Source: Gliomastix tumulicola
Lineage: Eukaryota > Ascomycota > Sordariomycetes > Hypocreales > Bionectriaceae
Direction of reading: 5' to 3'
DNA length: 64,000 nucleotides
NCBI GenBank assembly: GCA_001599755.1
Contig: BCHX01000008.1
Location: 1,860,001-1,924,000 of the forward strand
Shown here: positions 34,444 through 46,900 of the stretch, piece after piece
How positions within the stretch are numbered: position 1 is the first letter of the stretch
How the letters are laid out: every line of letters begins with the position of its first letter
Position numbers and translations under genes: made by a program
Notes under the pieces: model-generated
The model's input: the letters and a program-made list of their open reading frames with translations, nothing else
Database searches by the model: none
Told to the model about the DNA's origin: nothing

Positions 34444-35540
34444 AAACAGCAGAGGTCAAGGGTTCCCGTATCGCCAGGCAGGCAGGGCCAGAAGAGCTCT
34501 GATGGAGTCGCCTCGTTCGGACCCAACATGCAAGACATGTAGATTCCTTGGCCCGCGCCAGCCGAGTTCCTCGACCAGGTTTTGCCAGACGGCAAATGTT
34601 CCATTCACCAACGGCACTGTAGCTTTGATCAGGACGATCGGACTCCCACACCCCGTCGTCTGGATTAGAGGTAGCAAGCAAGAAGGAGACTTGGAGCACC
34701 CACACACGTCAGACTCGAAAGGAGCAGGAGAGGGGGTGGCCAGCCCTCCCAGAGAGGGTGAGCGGGCGTTACAATGTCCTGTTGGCATATGTGGGGGCCT
34801 GTGCAACATTGCTCGAAAAAGGCAACGTGCGTCTGAGAAAACCGGACGATGCTCAGCACGCGGATGACGACGAATTGATTGGGAAGTCCTCAGCGAGCAG
34901 CCAGGCCGGGGCAGGCATGGCAGCATCGGCCAGGGGGGGAAAGAGGGAAAGGGAAAGGGGGGCGTGTGCTGGCATGGGTTGAGGGTCGTATTAGCCCTCC
35001 CAGGCCTCCTCTGACCCAGGACTGCTCCCCCATGCGATGCTACGGCGTGAGTGCCATGTCCTGTCATGCCCGCGCAAGCCACAGTGCAACGCCGGAGATC
35101 AGCTATTTCCCGACGTCGATGGGGGAGGGGGAGGGGGAGGCGAGAAACATGCGGCCATGACGTTGTTGGGCTCGCGCTCTGGAAGGGATTCGAAAGAGCG
35201 AGGGCTGCGTTATGCGTTAATGCAAGGGAGGCGTCGCGACGAGTGCTCGATGGAGGCGGAGGGTGGTGGGCGTAGCAGTTGGTGGCAAGGATGGGCAAGG
35301 ATAAGAGGAGGAGAAAGTCCAGGTGGTCTCGGAAAACACGCAATTGAGAAATGTCCAGACGCTCCCGCATGCAGGCGCACCGTACCCCCACTTCTTGGCG
35401 GGGGCCCCAGCCAACCAGGAGACGACAAGACCCCTTCTTCTTGTCACGAGCGGGTGACATAATAATGCCACCCTGAATTACAATTACAGGAACGCATCGC
35501 AAGCACCCCCTCCATCCGCCTATCTCTGCTATCAGGGTCA

Positions 35541-35569
35541 ATCCAATCCAATCCAATCCAATCCAATCC
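35541..35569. repeat. Pentanucleotide ATCCA repeat
   Basis: Five ATCCA units are followed by ATCC, in the intergenic region upstream of velC. Confidence 0.9.
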
Positions 35570-35961
35570 GCCCGGCCAAATTACACCTCGTCATAGCTCG
35601 GCATCGCACGGCAGCCAGGTAAGGCTGGACAACGTGTGCAATCGGCCACTCCCCCCCTGGTCTAGCGCCCCCGGGGACATCTGTCCAGCGCTCGCACTAG
35701 GAGACAATACAGCGATGGGAACTCTTCCTCCTCCCCACAGGCAGACCTGTTCCCATCCATCACGCCGCGCACGGGCAAGACTGGATACCCCGAGTCATCA
35801 ACAGCCGCTGACTATGACTTTTACGACTTAGTTTGCTGCTCGCCCGTCTGCTCTGCCTCACGCCGTCGCAGCTCCTCCCGACGGCTCGCTCCCAAGCCTC
35901 CAACGGGTTCCCCAAAGGGCTCTCTTAAGGGCTGCCCCAAAGGGTTCTCCCAATGTCCCTT

Positions 35962-36023
35962 CCCAGGCCTGGGGCACCCTAACGTGCACTAGGCACGTCT
36001 AAGACGCCCTAGAGCCGTCTTAG
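35962..36023. repeat. Cluster of three perfect inverted repeats
   Basis: Within 62 bp lie three elements. The first is a 12-bp palindrome, CCCAGGCCTGGG (35962-35973). The second is a hairpin with arms ACGTGC/GCACGT around ACTAG (35982-35998). The third abuts it with no gap: arms CTAAGACG/CGTCTTAG around a 9-nt loop (35999-36023). A 15-nt imperfect direct repeat, CCCCAAAGGGCTCTC and CCCCAAAGGGTTCTC, precedes them at 35910-35924 and 35935-35949. No open frame explains the arrangement. Confidence 0.85.
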
Positions 36024-36505
36024 CTCAGGTTGTCGCCAGCCACTGTCATCTTATTTACATCATCATCACGTCGTCCTCACCTCGTCTCGTTCTAGCCCGT
36101 GTCTTAAAACCAACATCATGTCAGACAGACTATCGCTTTCGGCGCATATTCAGCTGAACAAGGATGGGTAGTAGGGGGGGAAACCAGGTCGAAGGGAGAG
36201 AGGGGTCAGGTAGATCCAATGTCTCTGTCCCTCTCTCCCTTGGGGCAACCAACGAGTGAATTTCGCGTCAATCCCATTCGCTCCCTTACGATCCCCCAAA
36301 AAACAGTTCGGTTGTCGTCTCCATTGGCTAGCCCGTTCAAGGGTCATGTACTGAGTTGTATTTTTTCTCTCTTCTGCATATTTGCAGAGGGCTGGATCCC
36401 GCCTGTATCCATCAGCCATGCAAGTGCCAGGATGCCGAGGTGTGTCCAGACCCAGGAGGAAACCTGCCAAAATTTGAGAAGCGAGACGCACGGACTGCAT
36501 ACACG

Positions 36506-36576
<71 letters not shown>

Positions 36577-36614
36577 TTCCTCCTCCTCCTCCTCCTCCTC
36601 CTCCTCCTCCTCCT
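36506..36614. repeat. 71-nt poly-C tract followed by TCC repeats
   Basis: There are 71 consecutive C residues (36506-36576), then TT and about twelve TCC units to 36614. The complementary strand is a pure G run followed by GGA repeats, so both G-quadruplex and i-motif folding are possible. Such a long homopolymer is often mis-sized in assemblies. Confidence 0.9.
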
Positions 36615-38756
36615 CAATCCACTGGGCGTCTTTTCTCTCCCTCACACGCCCTGCTCCTCAAGCACACCATACAGGTTCACCACACCATCTCTCGCACGCA
36701 TTGCCTGCTTGAGCGTTGGACCTGCATGCGGCGACTTTCCCAGAACAGTTTGACAAGGCTAATATAAAAATAACAGAGAAGGGGGAATAAATAGGCAAAT
36801 ACAAAAACTTAGCCAACGAAAAGAACCAACAAAAGAGCTTTTCAAGAAAGCTAGGCATCGATGGCAGAACTGCAAAAGCCCCGTCATACGCCCCCTCAAG
36901 GATCACTGGGCAGGCTGGCAACATGGCACATGCAATATTATGAAAGAGGAAAAAGCCAGAAAGCAAGGAACGCACGAGAAAAGACGGAATCTCCCACCTG
37001 GTCTCATTGGTCCAGACCGGGGCCCTGTCGCCAAATCCCCCGAGCTGTCAGGATCCTGACAACCAACGCTCCTCGGTTGACTCCATACTTAGATTCTTCC
37101 TCTCGCCTCTCTCCTTCTCTTTCCTCGTCAATTTCTTCGCCCGGGAGCTTTCCGCCCCCATCTTCTATCGGGACGAGCATAAATTAGATACATGCACTAA
37201 TGCCTCGTGTGCCGCCACTTCGTCCGGAACTCCGAAGTCTGTGGACGGAATTTGATTACACGAACATGACCATGCTTGAGATAAGGCAAAGGCTAGATGC
37301 AAGGCAATGCAGATATCGTTATGCAATGTTACATGCCCCGAGTTCGACGAGGCAGTGCATATGTACATCAACATCTTAGGCTATGTATCCGGGTCACGCA
37401 GGCAGACAGTGAAACAAACCTCATCGTCAAATGCTCGAGCAACGCCCGCCCATGCCGGTTCGATGTGCATATCGGCCCTAGCATCAAGCACTCTAGATCC
37501 GACTACTCATGGAACCACCCCTTCGACCTCGATTACTCCGTGCTCCGTAGCTTCCCTGCCCGCCATATACACGCCCCCTCGTCCAAGAATATCAGGATAT
37601 GCCCCTAAAATCGAGAAGGTAGAAGGGGAAGCCCGAGCTTCAATACCGCAATCTCTGATGGGCAAACCGACACCAATTCTTTCCCCTCCCCCTCCCCCTC
37701 CTCCTCCTCCTCCTCCCCTGAACCGGGCGTGTCCGTATCCAAGGCCAGGAGCAGCAAAACCCGAGCAACGAAACACGACCGACATCCATTAGATCGTCAA
37801 AAGGCATGACACCGCGCGGTATATCACGCCTTCCGATATAACCCCCTTCACACACACCACCCACACCCCTTTTTTTTCTTCTCCCGCTCGCCAGTCCAGG
37901 CTATGTTGGGCGCGTCGTATCAGTGTAACATCCGTGCTTCTCTACCCTTCCTCCCCCCCTGTCTGTTCTCTGCCCATCAGCGGCGACCGACTCTCCCGGA
38001 TGGCGTGCCATATCCATGTACCGGTACACCTTGTAGACAAAACGGAGACGAACCACCCGCCGGCCCCTTATCAGCGGCCCTGGCACAACGCCTTCCCAAC
38101 CCGGGTATATCCCAGAGTGCCGTATCGCATCATGCATGTTGGGTAGCAGTCGCTTCCGTCTATATAACGGCGGGCCCGGGATAACACAAAGGGCCGCGCT
38201 CTCTCGCGGGAAACGGCAAGTGAACATACATGCTTGACCGCGAGTCCCCGAGACAAGGGGTGCCGCCACGCACGCACACACACTGCGCGTGCGCGCGCGC
38301 GCGTATATCTTGGTCATTGCTTCTGACCTGCCCAGGCAGGCGGAAAGCTCGCCCGTCGGAATTCTCTGCCCACCCACCCCCCCTCCCCCATGTGACATGG
38401 ACTTTGACACACACACACTTACTCTTATACGCGCAACGCACGGCACGCAAGGAAGGGGGTATCAGGGAACCCTACACAGCCAGTCAGAAAACGAAGAAGG
38501 GTTCCGCAGTAGCAGGATCGCCGGCAGTTGAAAACGGAGCAAAGAGGCAATCGAGCCCGTCATCAGAAGCCCAGTTCGTAATATCCGCACCCAGGTACCC
38601 GTAAATACACCTATAACAACACAACAGAGGAGCAAGGTAAGGTAGCATACAGCGCAGTAAGCACGGCGGCGGGGAGGGAGGGGGGGAAGGAGGAGAGTGA
38701 AAGAGAAAGTAGGGGTATGGACTTTCGGATGAACTGCTCACTGGCAGGTAAGGCAA

Positions 38757-38775
38757 GGGGGGGGGGGGGGGGGGG
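38757..38775. repeat. 19-nt poly-G tract
   Basis: Nineteen G in a row lie in intergenic DNA, about 2.2 kb from the C run and on the opposite strand sense. Confidence 0.85.
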
Positions 38776-39843
38776 CAGGGCCAAGCCGTGCCATGCGATG
38801 GGCGCGTGAACGAAAACAGAAATACATGCGGACGTACAAGTGTCAAGTTCCATCCATACATGTCATGCCCATCCTCCCGTACCAAGTTGCGTGCGCATGT
38901 ATGTCGGAGTTGCGTACGTAAGCGGGAGGTTTCGCCGTTCCGCGAGTCAGAACCGGCAGCGGAATTGAACGGACATTACGTCGAATCAGCGTAAAGCTTC
39001 CGGTCCACAAAAATGAAATGCAGGAATGTCCCGAACAGAAAAACGGACGGCAGGAACAGGTGACACGAGGGAAATACATAGAAAGAATAAGGTCAAAAAT
39101 AAAATAAAATAAAAATATAATATAATATAATAAATAATAAGGATCCGGTATTAAAAATGTGAAGTAATAAACCAAGACAAAATGGAAGGGGGGGTGAGAG
39201 AGGGGGGGAAAAAAAAAAAGAGAACAATGAATGACCCAAGTTTCCAAAGCAGAGCAAAGAATCCATCATTTTTGCGCCGCGCTGTGAGTTTCTCACCCCC
39301 CCCTCCCCTTCTCATTTTCCTGTTACCCTGACTGTGTTTCCCTCTTCTTTGTCCCATCCTATCCCGTCCATTCCTATCCGTCCCTGCCAAAGCATCCAAT
39401 GCGCCCGAGGGTATAACGCGCTAGCAAACAAAGAGTCCAAAGAATCGAAAGCCGGAGGTCAAGGGTAGGTTATGCCGCTAATGTAGGTATGGCGCCTCGC
39501 TCGCTGCATGTCGACGGATCTCGCATGTCGGTGTCTATTCCGTGTCCGGCACTTGGGCGTCTAGACCCAAAGGATTGAGGGACAGGGGCACCCCGACGGA
39601 CAGAACGAGCGTCAGAAAGGCCGAGGGAAAAGATACGGAGAGATTTCCCCAAGGGTCCCTTTCAGCCTTCGTGTCCGGAAAATGATTCCGGGGGGAGGGA
39701 AGCTAGGCGATGCCCATCCAGAGGGCAAGGGAGGGGGGGTCCGTCTCCAATTTCTCGCTGCCTAGAAAAAAGAGAGAGAGAGAGCTCGACACCGCTCCAG
39801 GGCGCTCAAGACCCTGGCCCAGCTTGGGGGGGGGGCACCCTTT

Positions 39844-41287
39844 TCAGAGCCCCCAACCATCCACAAAAGTGCCGACGGCGAGCGCAGCGGTCAGGCTCGT
39901 TACTAAGGCCACTGCCCAGGGCGGGAAATGTCCTGCAGTAGCGAGAGCCCACGCCGCCGCCGCGGACTCGACGGCCTCGGGGAGCGTCCCGTTCACGAAG
40001 TTCGGCCCACAGATGGCGTTGACCTGCCTGGCTGCATCCTCGTACGTGTTGGCGATACCCTGGCTCCTGTCCGCCGCGGCCGCGTTGAAGATGGCCATGG
40101 TCTCCTGGTTGCACCAGTTGCACGTCGGCGTCGAGCTACCGGGTAGCTTCTCGTCGTACGGCAGGAAGTAGAGGAAGGCGTCGGAGGACGTCGAGAGGTT
40201 CGTCACGGCGTTGGCGTAGCAGTACATGTCCGTCTCGGGGTCCTGCAGGCACGACACGCTGTAGATGAGCTCATACACCTTCAGCCCGCGGTACGCCTGC
40301 ATGACGGTCGACAGATTATTGTTGAACTCGGCTCCGCAATTCTCGTTCCGCGTCAGGTTTTTCGCCGCCTCGGACATGAAGTCGGCACAGCTGGACACGT
40401 CAGCTGCGCAGGATTCGTCCAGCACCCGCACAGTGCTCGAGAGCTGTTTCCTTGCGTTGAAGAACGAGGTGGAGGTCTGGAAGAGCCGGGGGAGGATCGG
40501 CAGTGTCAGCGGTCTAGAACCCTGGGGCGGATGCGCAAGGGACTGCATGTCTGTCTCGCGATGACAAGGGAGGGGGGGAGGGGTGTGCGCGGTGTGGCTA
40601 TCTTACCCAGAACATCATGGACAGCGGGTAGCAGTCGAGGTACGTCTGGCTGTCCAGGAGCGAGCTCATGAAGCTGGGGCATGAGTCGTCCTGACCCTGT
40701 CCTTGAAACTCGTTCCTTGGGGTCCTGTCGAATGCTGACGGCAGCGGAGAGTCCTCGGGGTTATCGGTGACCGTTGGACTTGGCACAAGAGAGACGGTAA
40801 ACGTCGTCAGTGAGTCGAGGTCGTCTGACACCGTTTGGGTCGAGCGTTCGCTGTCGTTGTTGCTGCGGCTGCTGGTGCTGCTGTCCTCATCCTCATCCTC
40901 GGTGGCCGTTCCCGTCTCCCGCTCCTCGCCAGTCGTACCAGTGGCACGCCTCGTGGTGCTCTGCGTCGATTCTTCCTCGTCCTCATCGTCAGTCTGTCGT
41001 TTCACCCGCAGACGTCGCAGCTCCTGCTGTCGGTGGCGATGCGGCGCCCAATGTGCCACGCTGGTCGGCGGCGGCTGCTGCTCATCCACCACGAGCGTCG
41101 ACGGCAGATCGAGTTGTGACGGCGACGGCGTGATGCTCGCGGGATACAGCCCGTTGTTCTCCAAGGCCACCGCAGGCGCAGCAAGGCCAGCGACGAGAAC
41201 CAACAGTCCTGACAGCAGGTGGACCCGTAACCGGCCACGAGGTCTCACCTCGACGGGGTACACAGCTGTCCCATCCAGATATGCCAT
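39844..41287 (-). CDS. Secreted, probably GPI-anchored fungal surface protein (DUF7729-type)
   Basis: There are two exons, 41287-40607 and 40476-39844. The 130-nt intron (40477-40606) has a GTAAGA donor, a CTGAC branch site and a TTCCAG acceptor. The product is 437 residues. I chose this acceptor over two nearer AGs because it joins CYPLSMMFW to TSTSFFNARKQ, matching the family's conserved C-Y-P...S-x-S-F-F layout. The N-terminus has a hydrophobic signal (LLSGLLVLVAGLAAPAVA). Residues about 60-190 are a Ser/Thr/Asp/Glu-rich linker. The conserved Cys-rich domain runs from about 207 to 400 (CPSFMSSLL, CAADVSSCADFM, NCGAEFNNN, SCLQDPETDMYCYA, TCNWCNQETMAIF, CGPNFVN). The C-terminus is hydrophobic (WAVALVTSLTAALAVGTFV), as expected for GPI attachment. 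The function of the family is unknown; a cell-wall or surface role is inferred. Confidence 0.8.
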
Positions 41288-43996
41288 GATTGGCGAAAAC
41301 CTCCAACAAGGTCTCAGTCACCCCGAGGTATACAGGGAACGGAGAAATCGGTTGATCCCCGAACTTCGTTCTTGTCCCGTCCGGTCCTGCGAGCCGGCAG
41401 GGGCAGGCAGGCAGGACTGACTCGCCCGCCGACAAGTAGAGAACGAGAGACAGGAAGAACAAGGGGAAGAGAAAGAGGGAAAAGGGAAAAAAAAAAACCA
41501 AAGTAAGAAAAGGGTGCTGCCGGGACGTTCAAGGTAATAAGTATTCAAAGACCGGTGGGAGTGACGGCTGGTTGTGGATTTTGCTCGGCGATTTCCCAAA
41601 AGGGGCAGAAAGTGAGGACTTCCAAGGTTGGGGTAGCAAATGCAAGGCGAGGCGGTATCTCGTAAGTCTCGTAAACAATGAACCGAGTCGGGCGGCGGAG
41701 TTTTTTTTGCCGCTCTGGGCTGTTTTGGTCGGAGGAAGATGCGCTGGCGGGGAGAGCGGGAGAGCGGGAGAGCAGAGCGCAAGAGTGCGTGAGTAAACGA
41801 GCGTCGGGAGAGGGGATGCGAAACACTGGCGAGGCTTCCGGATACAGAGACAGACAGTCGAAACTAATCACTGTCTTGCAAAAGTCGTCGGGGTTGAGTC
41901 GTGGTCGTGGTCTTGGTCTTGGTCGTTCGTCGTCGGGAGAAGGTGGTGTATTAAGCGAGCGTGAAGGGAGAGACAGTGAAAGACACAGGGGGCAGCGGAC
42001 ACAATCACATTGACCTCGAATGCGCCCCGCGACCAGCTCGCTCGGCTGTGAATCGTCGACTCCAACAGTCCGGTCCTCGTCGGCGACGCCCTCACCTGCT
42101 GTCCGTAAGGTAGACTCTGTATCGCAGGTCCGTGGTGATGGTGCGACGATGCGCAGACGCGATTGCGAAGTAGAGCAAAGATCGACAAGAGTTGGACGAG
42201 ATTCGAGAAAAACGGAGAAAAAAAAGGGAACCAAAGGCCTTCAAATGGAACTGGAGTCTGGGACGGGAGGGAAAGAAAGCACTGGCCACCACCGGTGTGT
42301 ATGCGGGCAAATGTACTAGCACTCGTATTATTACCACAGCTACGAGTGCGCGCGCGCAGGTCTTCGAGACGGACGGATGAATGGGGCAATTGGAAGCCAG
42401 CCAGCAAAAGAATCGCTGTTGCTTGCTTTGCCTCTCTGTCAATGCTGGGTTGACACGATCCAGATGCAAGGGTCAGGGGTCGCCGAACTGGGCATTTCAG
42501 GTTTCCCAGGGCCTTGGATTCATGCTGTTTACGAGTACTGCTTGTGTTTCTCGGACCGGACCTATAATGGCCGGGACAGTAATAATACCTCGCCACGACC
42601 GCGACCACTGCCTGGTACTTCGAGTGTTACTCGTATTCTCGATTCTCTCAAGTGGCCTCATCCTTGAAAATTCAATCCATCGGCAAAAAACAAAAAGGAC
42701 CAAAAAGAGGCCTTCCCCAGCCAAGGATCCGAAGCACCAATGCACCTCCCCTTGTCCCAGCAAGCCCTACCGGAACCAACAATCACGCTATTGAGAGCAC
42801 GCAAATTACACGTTCCCCACGAACCCAGCTCCAACCACGCGGTACGACCTCTTAGTCTTCCTCGCTGGCTGGCAAATGCCGTCCCTTGGTGGCACAGCGA
42901 CTCTATTATTCTGCTATTTATTTTCCTTCAACCTTCCCTTTTCCCTGTGCCGCCTCGTCCCCTTTCTTATCTGCAATGGTCGTTCCGTCCCCGCCGTCCC
43001 AAGGTGAGACAGGCCCTAGTGTCGTGTCTTGGTTCAGGTTGTTTCAGTTCCGCCTCGCGCGACACGAGGACACACGAAACCACGCTGTCATTCTCCTCTC
43101 TCTTTTGACCTCCGGTCGGACAGGACAGGACATGGCCTGGACTGAGCACTGACTGGAGGACACTACGCACACTAAGCGCTAGCATCCCGATCGATTGTTG
43201 AAGCCAAATTTGGCACCCAATAGTCCTTGCCGAGCGACGGGGCTCGCGAAAGCCTAGAACCCGGCGTCGCGAGCCAGTACTATACCCAGGCTGGGCATTA
43301 GCAGCAGCCGTGCTCAAGGTGATCAATCAGGCGACAAAAGTCGGCCTGCAATATGAACCCCAATTTTGGTGGAGGCTATTTCTGTCACCCACCTGGTGAT
43401 ATAGGGGAGACTGTGCCCACTGCCTGCAGCGCCACTCCACCACTTTTAGCGTCTGGTGGCAGCGGTGCCTTGACGGGCGCCAAAATGCTGCACCACCAAT
43501 TTCGCTTAATCCTTCTGCATTCCAGACCACCACCATTGTCACCTCAGCCCAGCCAGCGCAACAATCATAATATTACGAGATGAATCAGTGTGAACTTTTG
43601 AACTTTCGTGGACATTGTCATTTTGTGGTATATGTACAGTACACGTCGCTTGCCAGACTGATTGGCCCGATTCTATAAAAAGCCCTCCAGTCAAAATCCT
43701 CGCCATGCCAGTGCGTCACTGCATGTTATTTGACCGCCAAAGCCAGGCCCAACCAAAGGCCGGAACATAAGAAAACAGAAAAAAGGAGAAAAGGAAGAAT
43801 GTCCCAAAATGACCCGCTCCGAATGTGACGAGGTGCGTGATGGTGGTGTGAGGTGGTAGTAGTAATAATAAAAAAGATAATAACATCCCAATGACCCAGA
43901 GCTCCCTTAAAAACAGCCGTGATGAAATCAAATCAATTCCCCGAATCGGGTGAGGTATCTTCTTTTGTGCAACAAAGGTGGACTGCATTACGCGTC
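41288..43996. promoter_or_regulatory. 2.7-kb upstream region of the surface-protein gene
   Basis: This lies upstream of the DUF7729-type gene and downstream of the ABC pump. From 41288 to about 42300 it is purine/pyrimidine-biased, with minus-strand open frames up to 229 codons that begin with non-ATG codons and look like 5' leader. Short Arg/Pro-rich frames near 41880-41930 come from a TGGTCGTGGTCTTGGTC repeat. No independent gene is supported. Confidence 0.45.
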
Positions 43997-46900
43997 TCAC
44001 CTGTGGGAAAGGCTCTGCAGTCTGACAAGCTCAGCGTACCGGCCGTTCATGGCCATGAGCTGCTGGTGCTTGCCCGACTCTACGACCCTGCCCTGGTCGA
44101 AGACGTAGATAATATCCGCATTCTGAACAGTGCTCAGACGGTGGGCAATCGTAACGGTCGTACGGCCCTTGGCGGCACGGTCGAGCGCTGCCTGCACAAC
44201 GTGCTCAGACTCGGAGTCGAGCGCAGAGGTAGCCTCATCGAGGAGCAGGATCCTGGGCTGGCGGACCAGGGCTCGCGCAATGGCGATACGCTGCTTCTGG
44301 CCACCAGAGAGCAGGCCACCCTTGTTGCCGACCTTGGTCTCGAAACCTTCAGGCAGAGACAGGACGAAATCGTAAATGTTGGCCGAACGGCAAGCCTCAA
44401 TGAGGGCCTCCTCAGGCACATTCTCCAAGGTGCTTCCCATGCAGATGTTCTCGCGGATTGTGCCCTGGAAGAGGGTAGGCTCCTGGCTCACAAGTGCAAT
44501 GTGAGAGCGGTAGTCGTTGATGTTGACCTGAGAAATGTCCTTGCCATCAACGAGCACTTGGCCGACCAGAGGGTCGTAGAAACGCTCGAGCAGACCAATA
44601 GTGGTCGACTTTCCGCAGCCTGAAGCACCGACGAGAGCGACATACTGACCGGGCTCAACCTTGAGGTTAAGGCCACGCAGCACCGGCTGCTCCAGACGGG
44701 TAGGGTAACGGAAGTGGACGTTGCGGAACTCGATGTGGCCCTCCATACGCGGCACTTCCTGGCCCTCAGGCTCCCAAGTATCGATGGCGGGCTTGCGCTC
44801 GAACAGCTTCTTGAGCGCCGCAGCCGAGCCCTTGGCCTTCACAAGATCCGGAGCGAAGGAGAAGAAAGTACCAGCAGACTGGGCGCCAAACATGATGGAC
44901 ATGAAGCAGACGAAGAACTGGAACATGTCATACTCCAGGTTGCCCATCAGCCTACCGCCATACCAGAATCCAAGGCCGAAGCAAAGGAAGATGACAGACT
45001 GCGAGGCAGCGAACAGAGTGCTGGACTTGGAGACTGAGATGAGACTGGCCCTCTGCTGAACCTCGAGATCATTGCGGTACTTGGCGAGGACCGCTGCCTC
45101 ACGAGTGAGCGAGGCAACCGTCTTCATCGAAGAAATCTGCTCAGAAGCGTAGCCGGCCGACTTCTCGTAGGCACCGGCGGATCGCTTCTGGAAGTGAGTG
45201 AGCATCCAAGACCTGAAGAAGCCGCAGGCAAGAACCAGCGGCACGGCAGAGAAGCAGACAAGAGCCAGCTCCCAACCAATTGCAATCGAGACGATGGTGC
45301 CGGCGGTCAAGTTGGTAAGAGAGATCAGGATTGTGCCGAGCGTGGGGCCACTAATACCAGCAACCTGAGCGGTCTCGACAGAGAGGAATGCGGTCAAAGC
45401 TCCGGTGTTGTTCTTGTCCTGGTCGAAGAAGCTGATGTCCTGGCGCAGAATAGACAGAAGAGTCTGTTCTCGCACACGGCGGGTCAGAGTTTCCGAGCAG
45501 TACGCAAATGCCGAACCAGAGATGGCGTAGGCCAGGAAAACGGAGCATCCGAGCATGAGATACATCAGGGACCAGAAGTTCGAGTCTGACTGAACAGCCC
45601 ATCGGTCGATGTTGGGCAGCTCAATAGGACCGAGCGTGATCATTTGCTTCGCAAAGAAGACTACAAACTTGTCAGTACAGTGAGATGCAACAAGTGACAG
45701 CAATGGGGAAACTCACCGGCCTGAACCGGGTTGGCACCACCAGCAATGATACAGAAGAGGAGGCCAATGAGCATCAGGTGCCACTCCTGCTTGTTGAAGC
45801 TGGCAATAAAGCCAAGAAGCGTGAAGAGCTTATACTTAGGCTCCTCATCCGTGAGAGGACCGCGCTGGGCAATAGCCATACTCGCGACAGACTTGGTGAT
45901 TGACTTGGCCATCGACGACTTGCGAATAGTAGAAGCGCGTCTCTCGCGAGCGGTCATGTGTTCAGCAGCGTCGTTGGCATTGGTGTAGAAACCACCAACG
46001 TTCTTGTAACGGGACATTCTTCGGATAAGCATCTCCTCTTCCTCGTCGACGGGGTCCTCGACGGACTCCGAGGCCTGCCTGACCTCTTCCTCAATCTGCT
46101 GAGCGGCAACCAGGTTATAGTAAGCACCTCGTCGAGAAAGAAGCTGAGAGTGGTTTCCCTGCTCAATAATTGTGCCCTTCTCCATGACGATAATGTTGTG
46201 AGCATCGCGAATAGTAGACAGACGATGAGCGATGGTGATGGTGGTACGGCCCTCGGAGGCGTTCTCAAGGGCAGCCTGGACAACACCTTCGGACTTGGTA
46301 TCAAGCGCAGAGGTGGCCTCGTCAAGCAGGAGAATCTTGGGGTTGGAGACAATGGCACGGGCAATGGCGATACGCTGCTTCTGGCCGCCAGACAGGAGGA
46401 AGCCTCGCTGACCAACGTTGGTCTCATAACCATCAGGGAGCTGAGAAATGAACTCGTGCGCGTTGGCCTGCCTGGCAGCGTCCATGACGAGCTCGCGCTG
46501 CCTCTCCTCGCCGGCGTCCTCCCACTCGGTACCAATGAGACCATAGCGGATGTTTTCGAAAATCGTTACAGCGAAGAGGGTAGGCTCTTGTCCGACAAGC
46601 GCAATCTGCTGGCGGAGCCACCTGAGGTTGAGGGTGCTGATATCACGGCCATCGAGGTAGACACGACCTTGAACCGGGTCGTAGAAGCGCTCAACGAGGC
46701 CAACGATGGTACTCTTGCCAGAACCAGATGCTCCAACCAGGGCGGTAACCTTGCCAGCTGGAACCTCCAGAGACACTCCGTCCATGACGGTAACCTCGGG
46801 ACGGGAGGGGTAGATGTGCTTGATGTTCTCGAGACGGATGTGTCCCTTGAGGTTGGGGATCTTCTCACCCTCCTCGTTTGTGGCGTCAAGAGGGGTCTGA

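Larger units (their letters stand above)
31964..39843. promoter_or_regulatory. 7.9-kb intergenic region upstream of velC
   Basis: This is the longest gene-free stretch in the window. It lies upstream of velC and downstream of the DUF7729-type gene, both on the minus strand. It holds short repeats (GGTAA at 32337-32366; AGC at 34418-34443; ATCCA at 35541-35569), a cluster of perfect inverted repeats (35962-36023), a 71-nt C run followed by TCC repeats (36506-36614) and a 19-nt G run (38757-38775). Open frames, including one of 366 codons on the minus strand at 34456-35556 that begins with TTG, are low-complexity and match no family I know. Much of the first few kb may be velC 5' UTR and promoter; this is an inference from position. 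Confidence 0.5.

Noticed and set aside
34456..35556. 366-codon minus-strand frame
   Set aside because: It starts with TTG inside an ATCCA microsatellite, contains poly-Cys/Ala from an AGC repeat and resembles no family. Probably non-coding.
41545..42234. 229-codon minus-strand frame upstream of the DUF7729-type gene
   Set aside because: The first codon is TTG. Pro/Arg repeats come from a simple repeat, and there is no recognisable domain.
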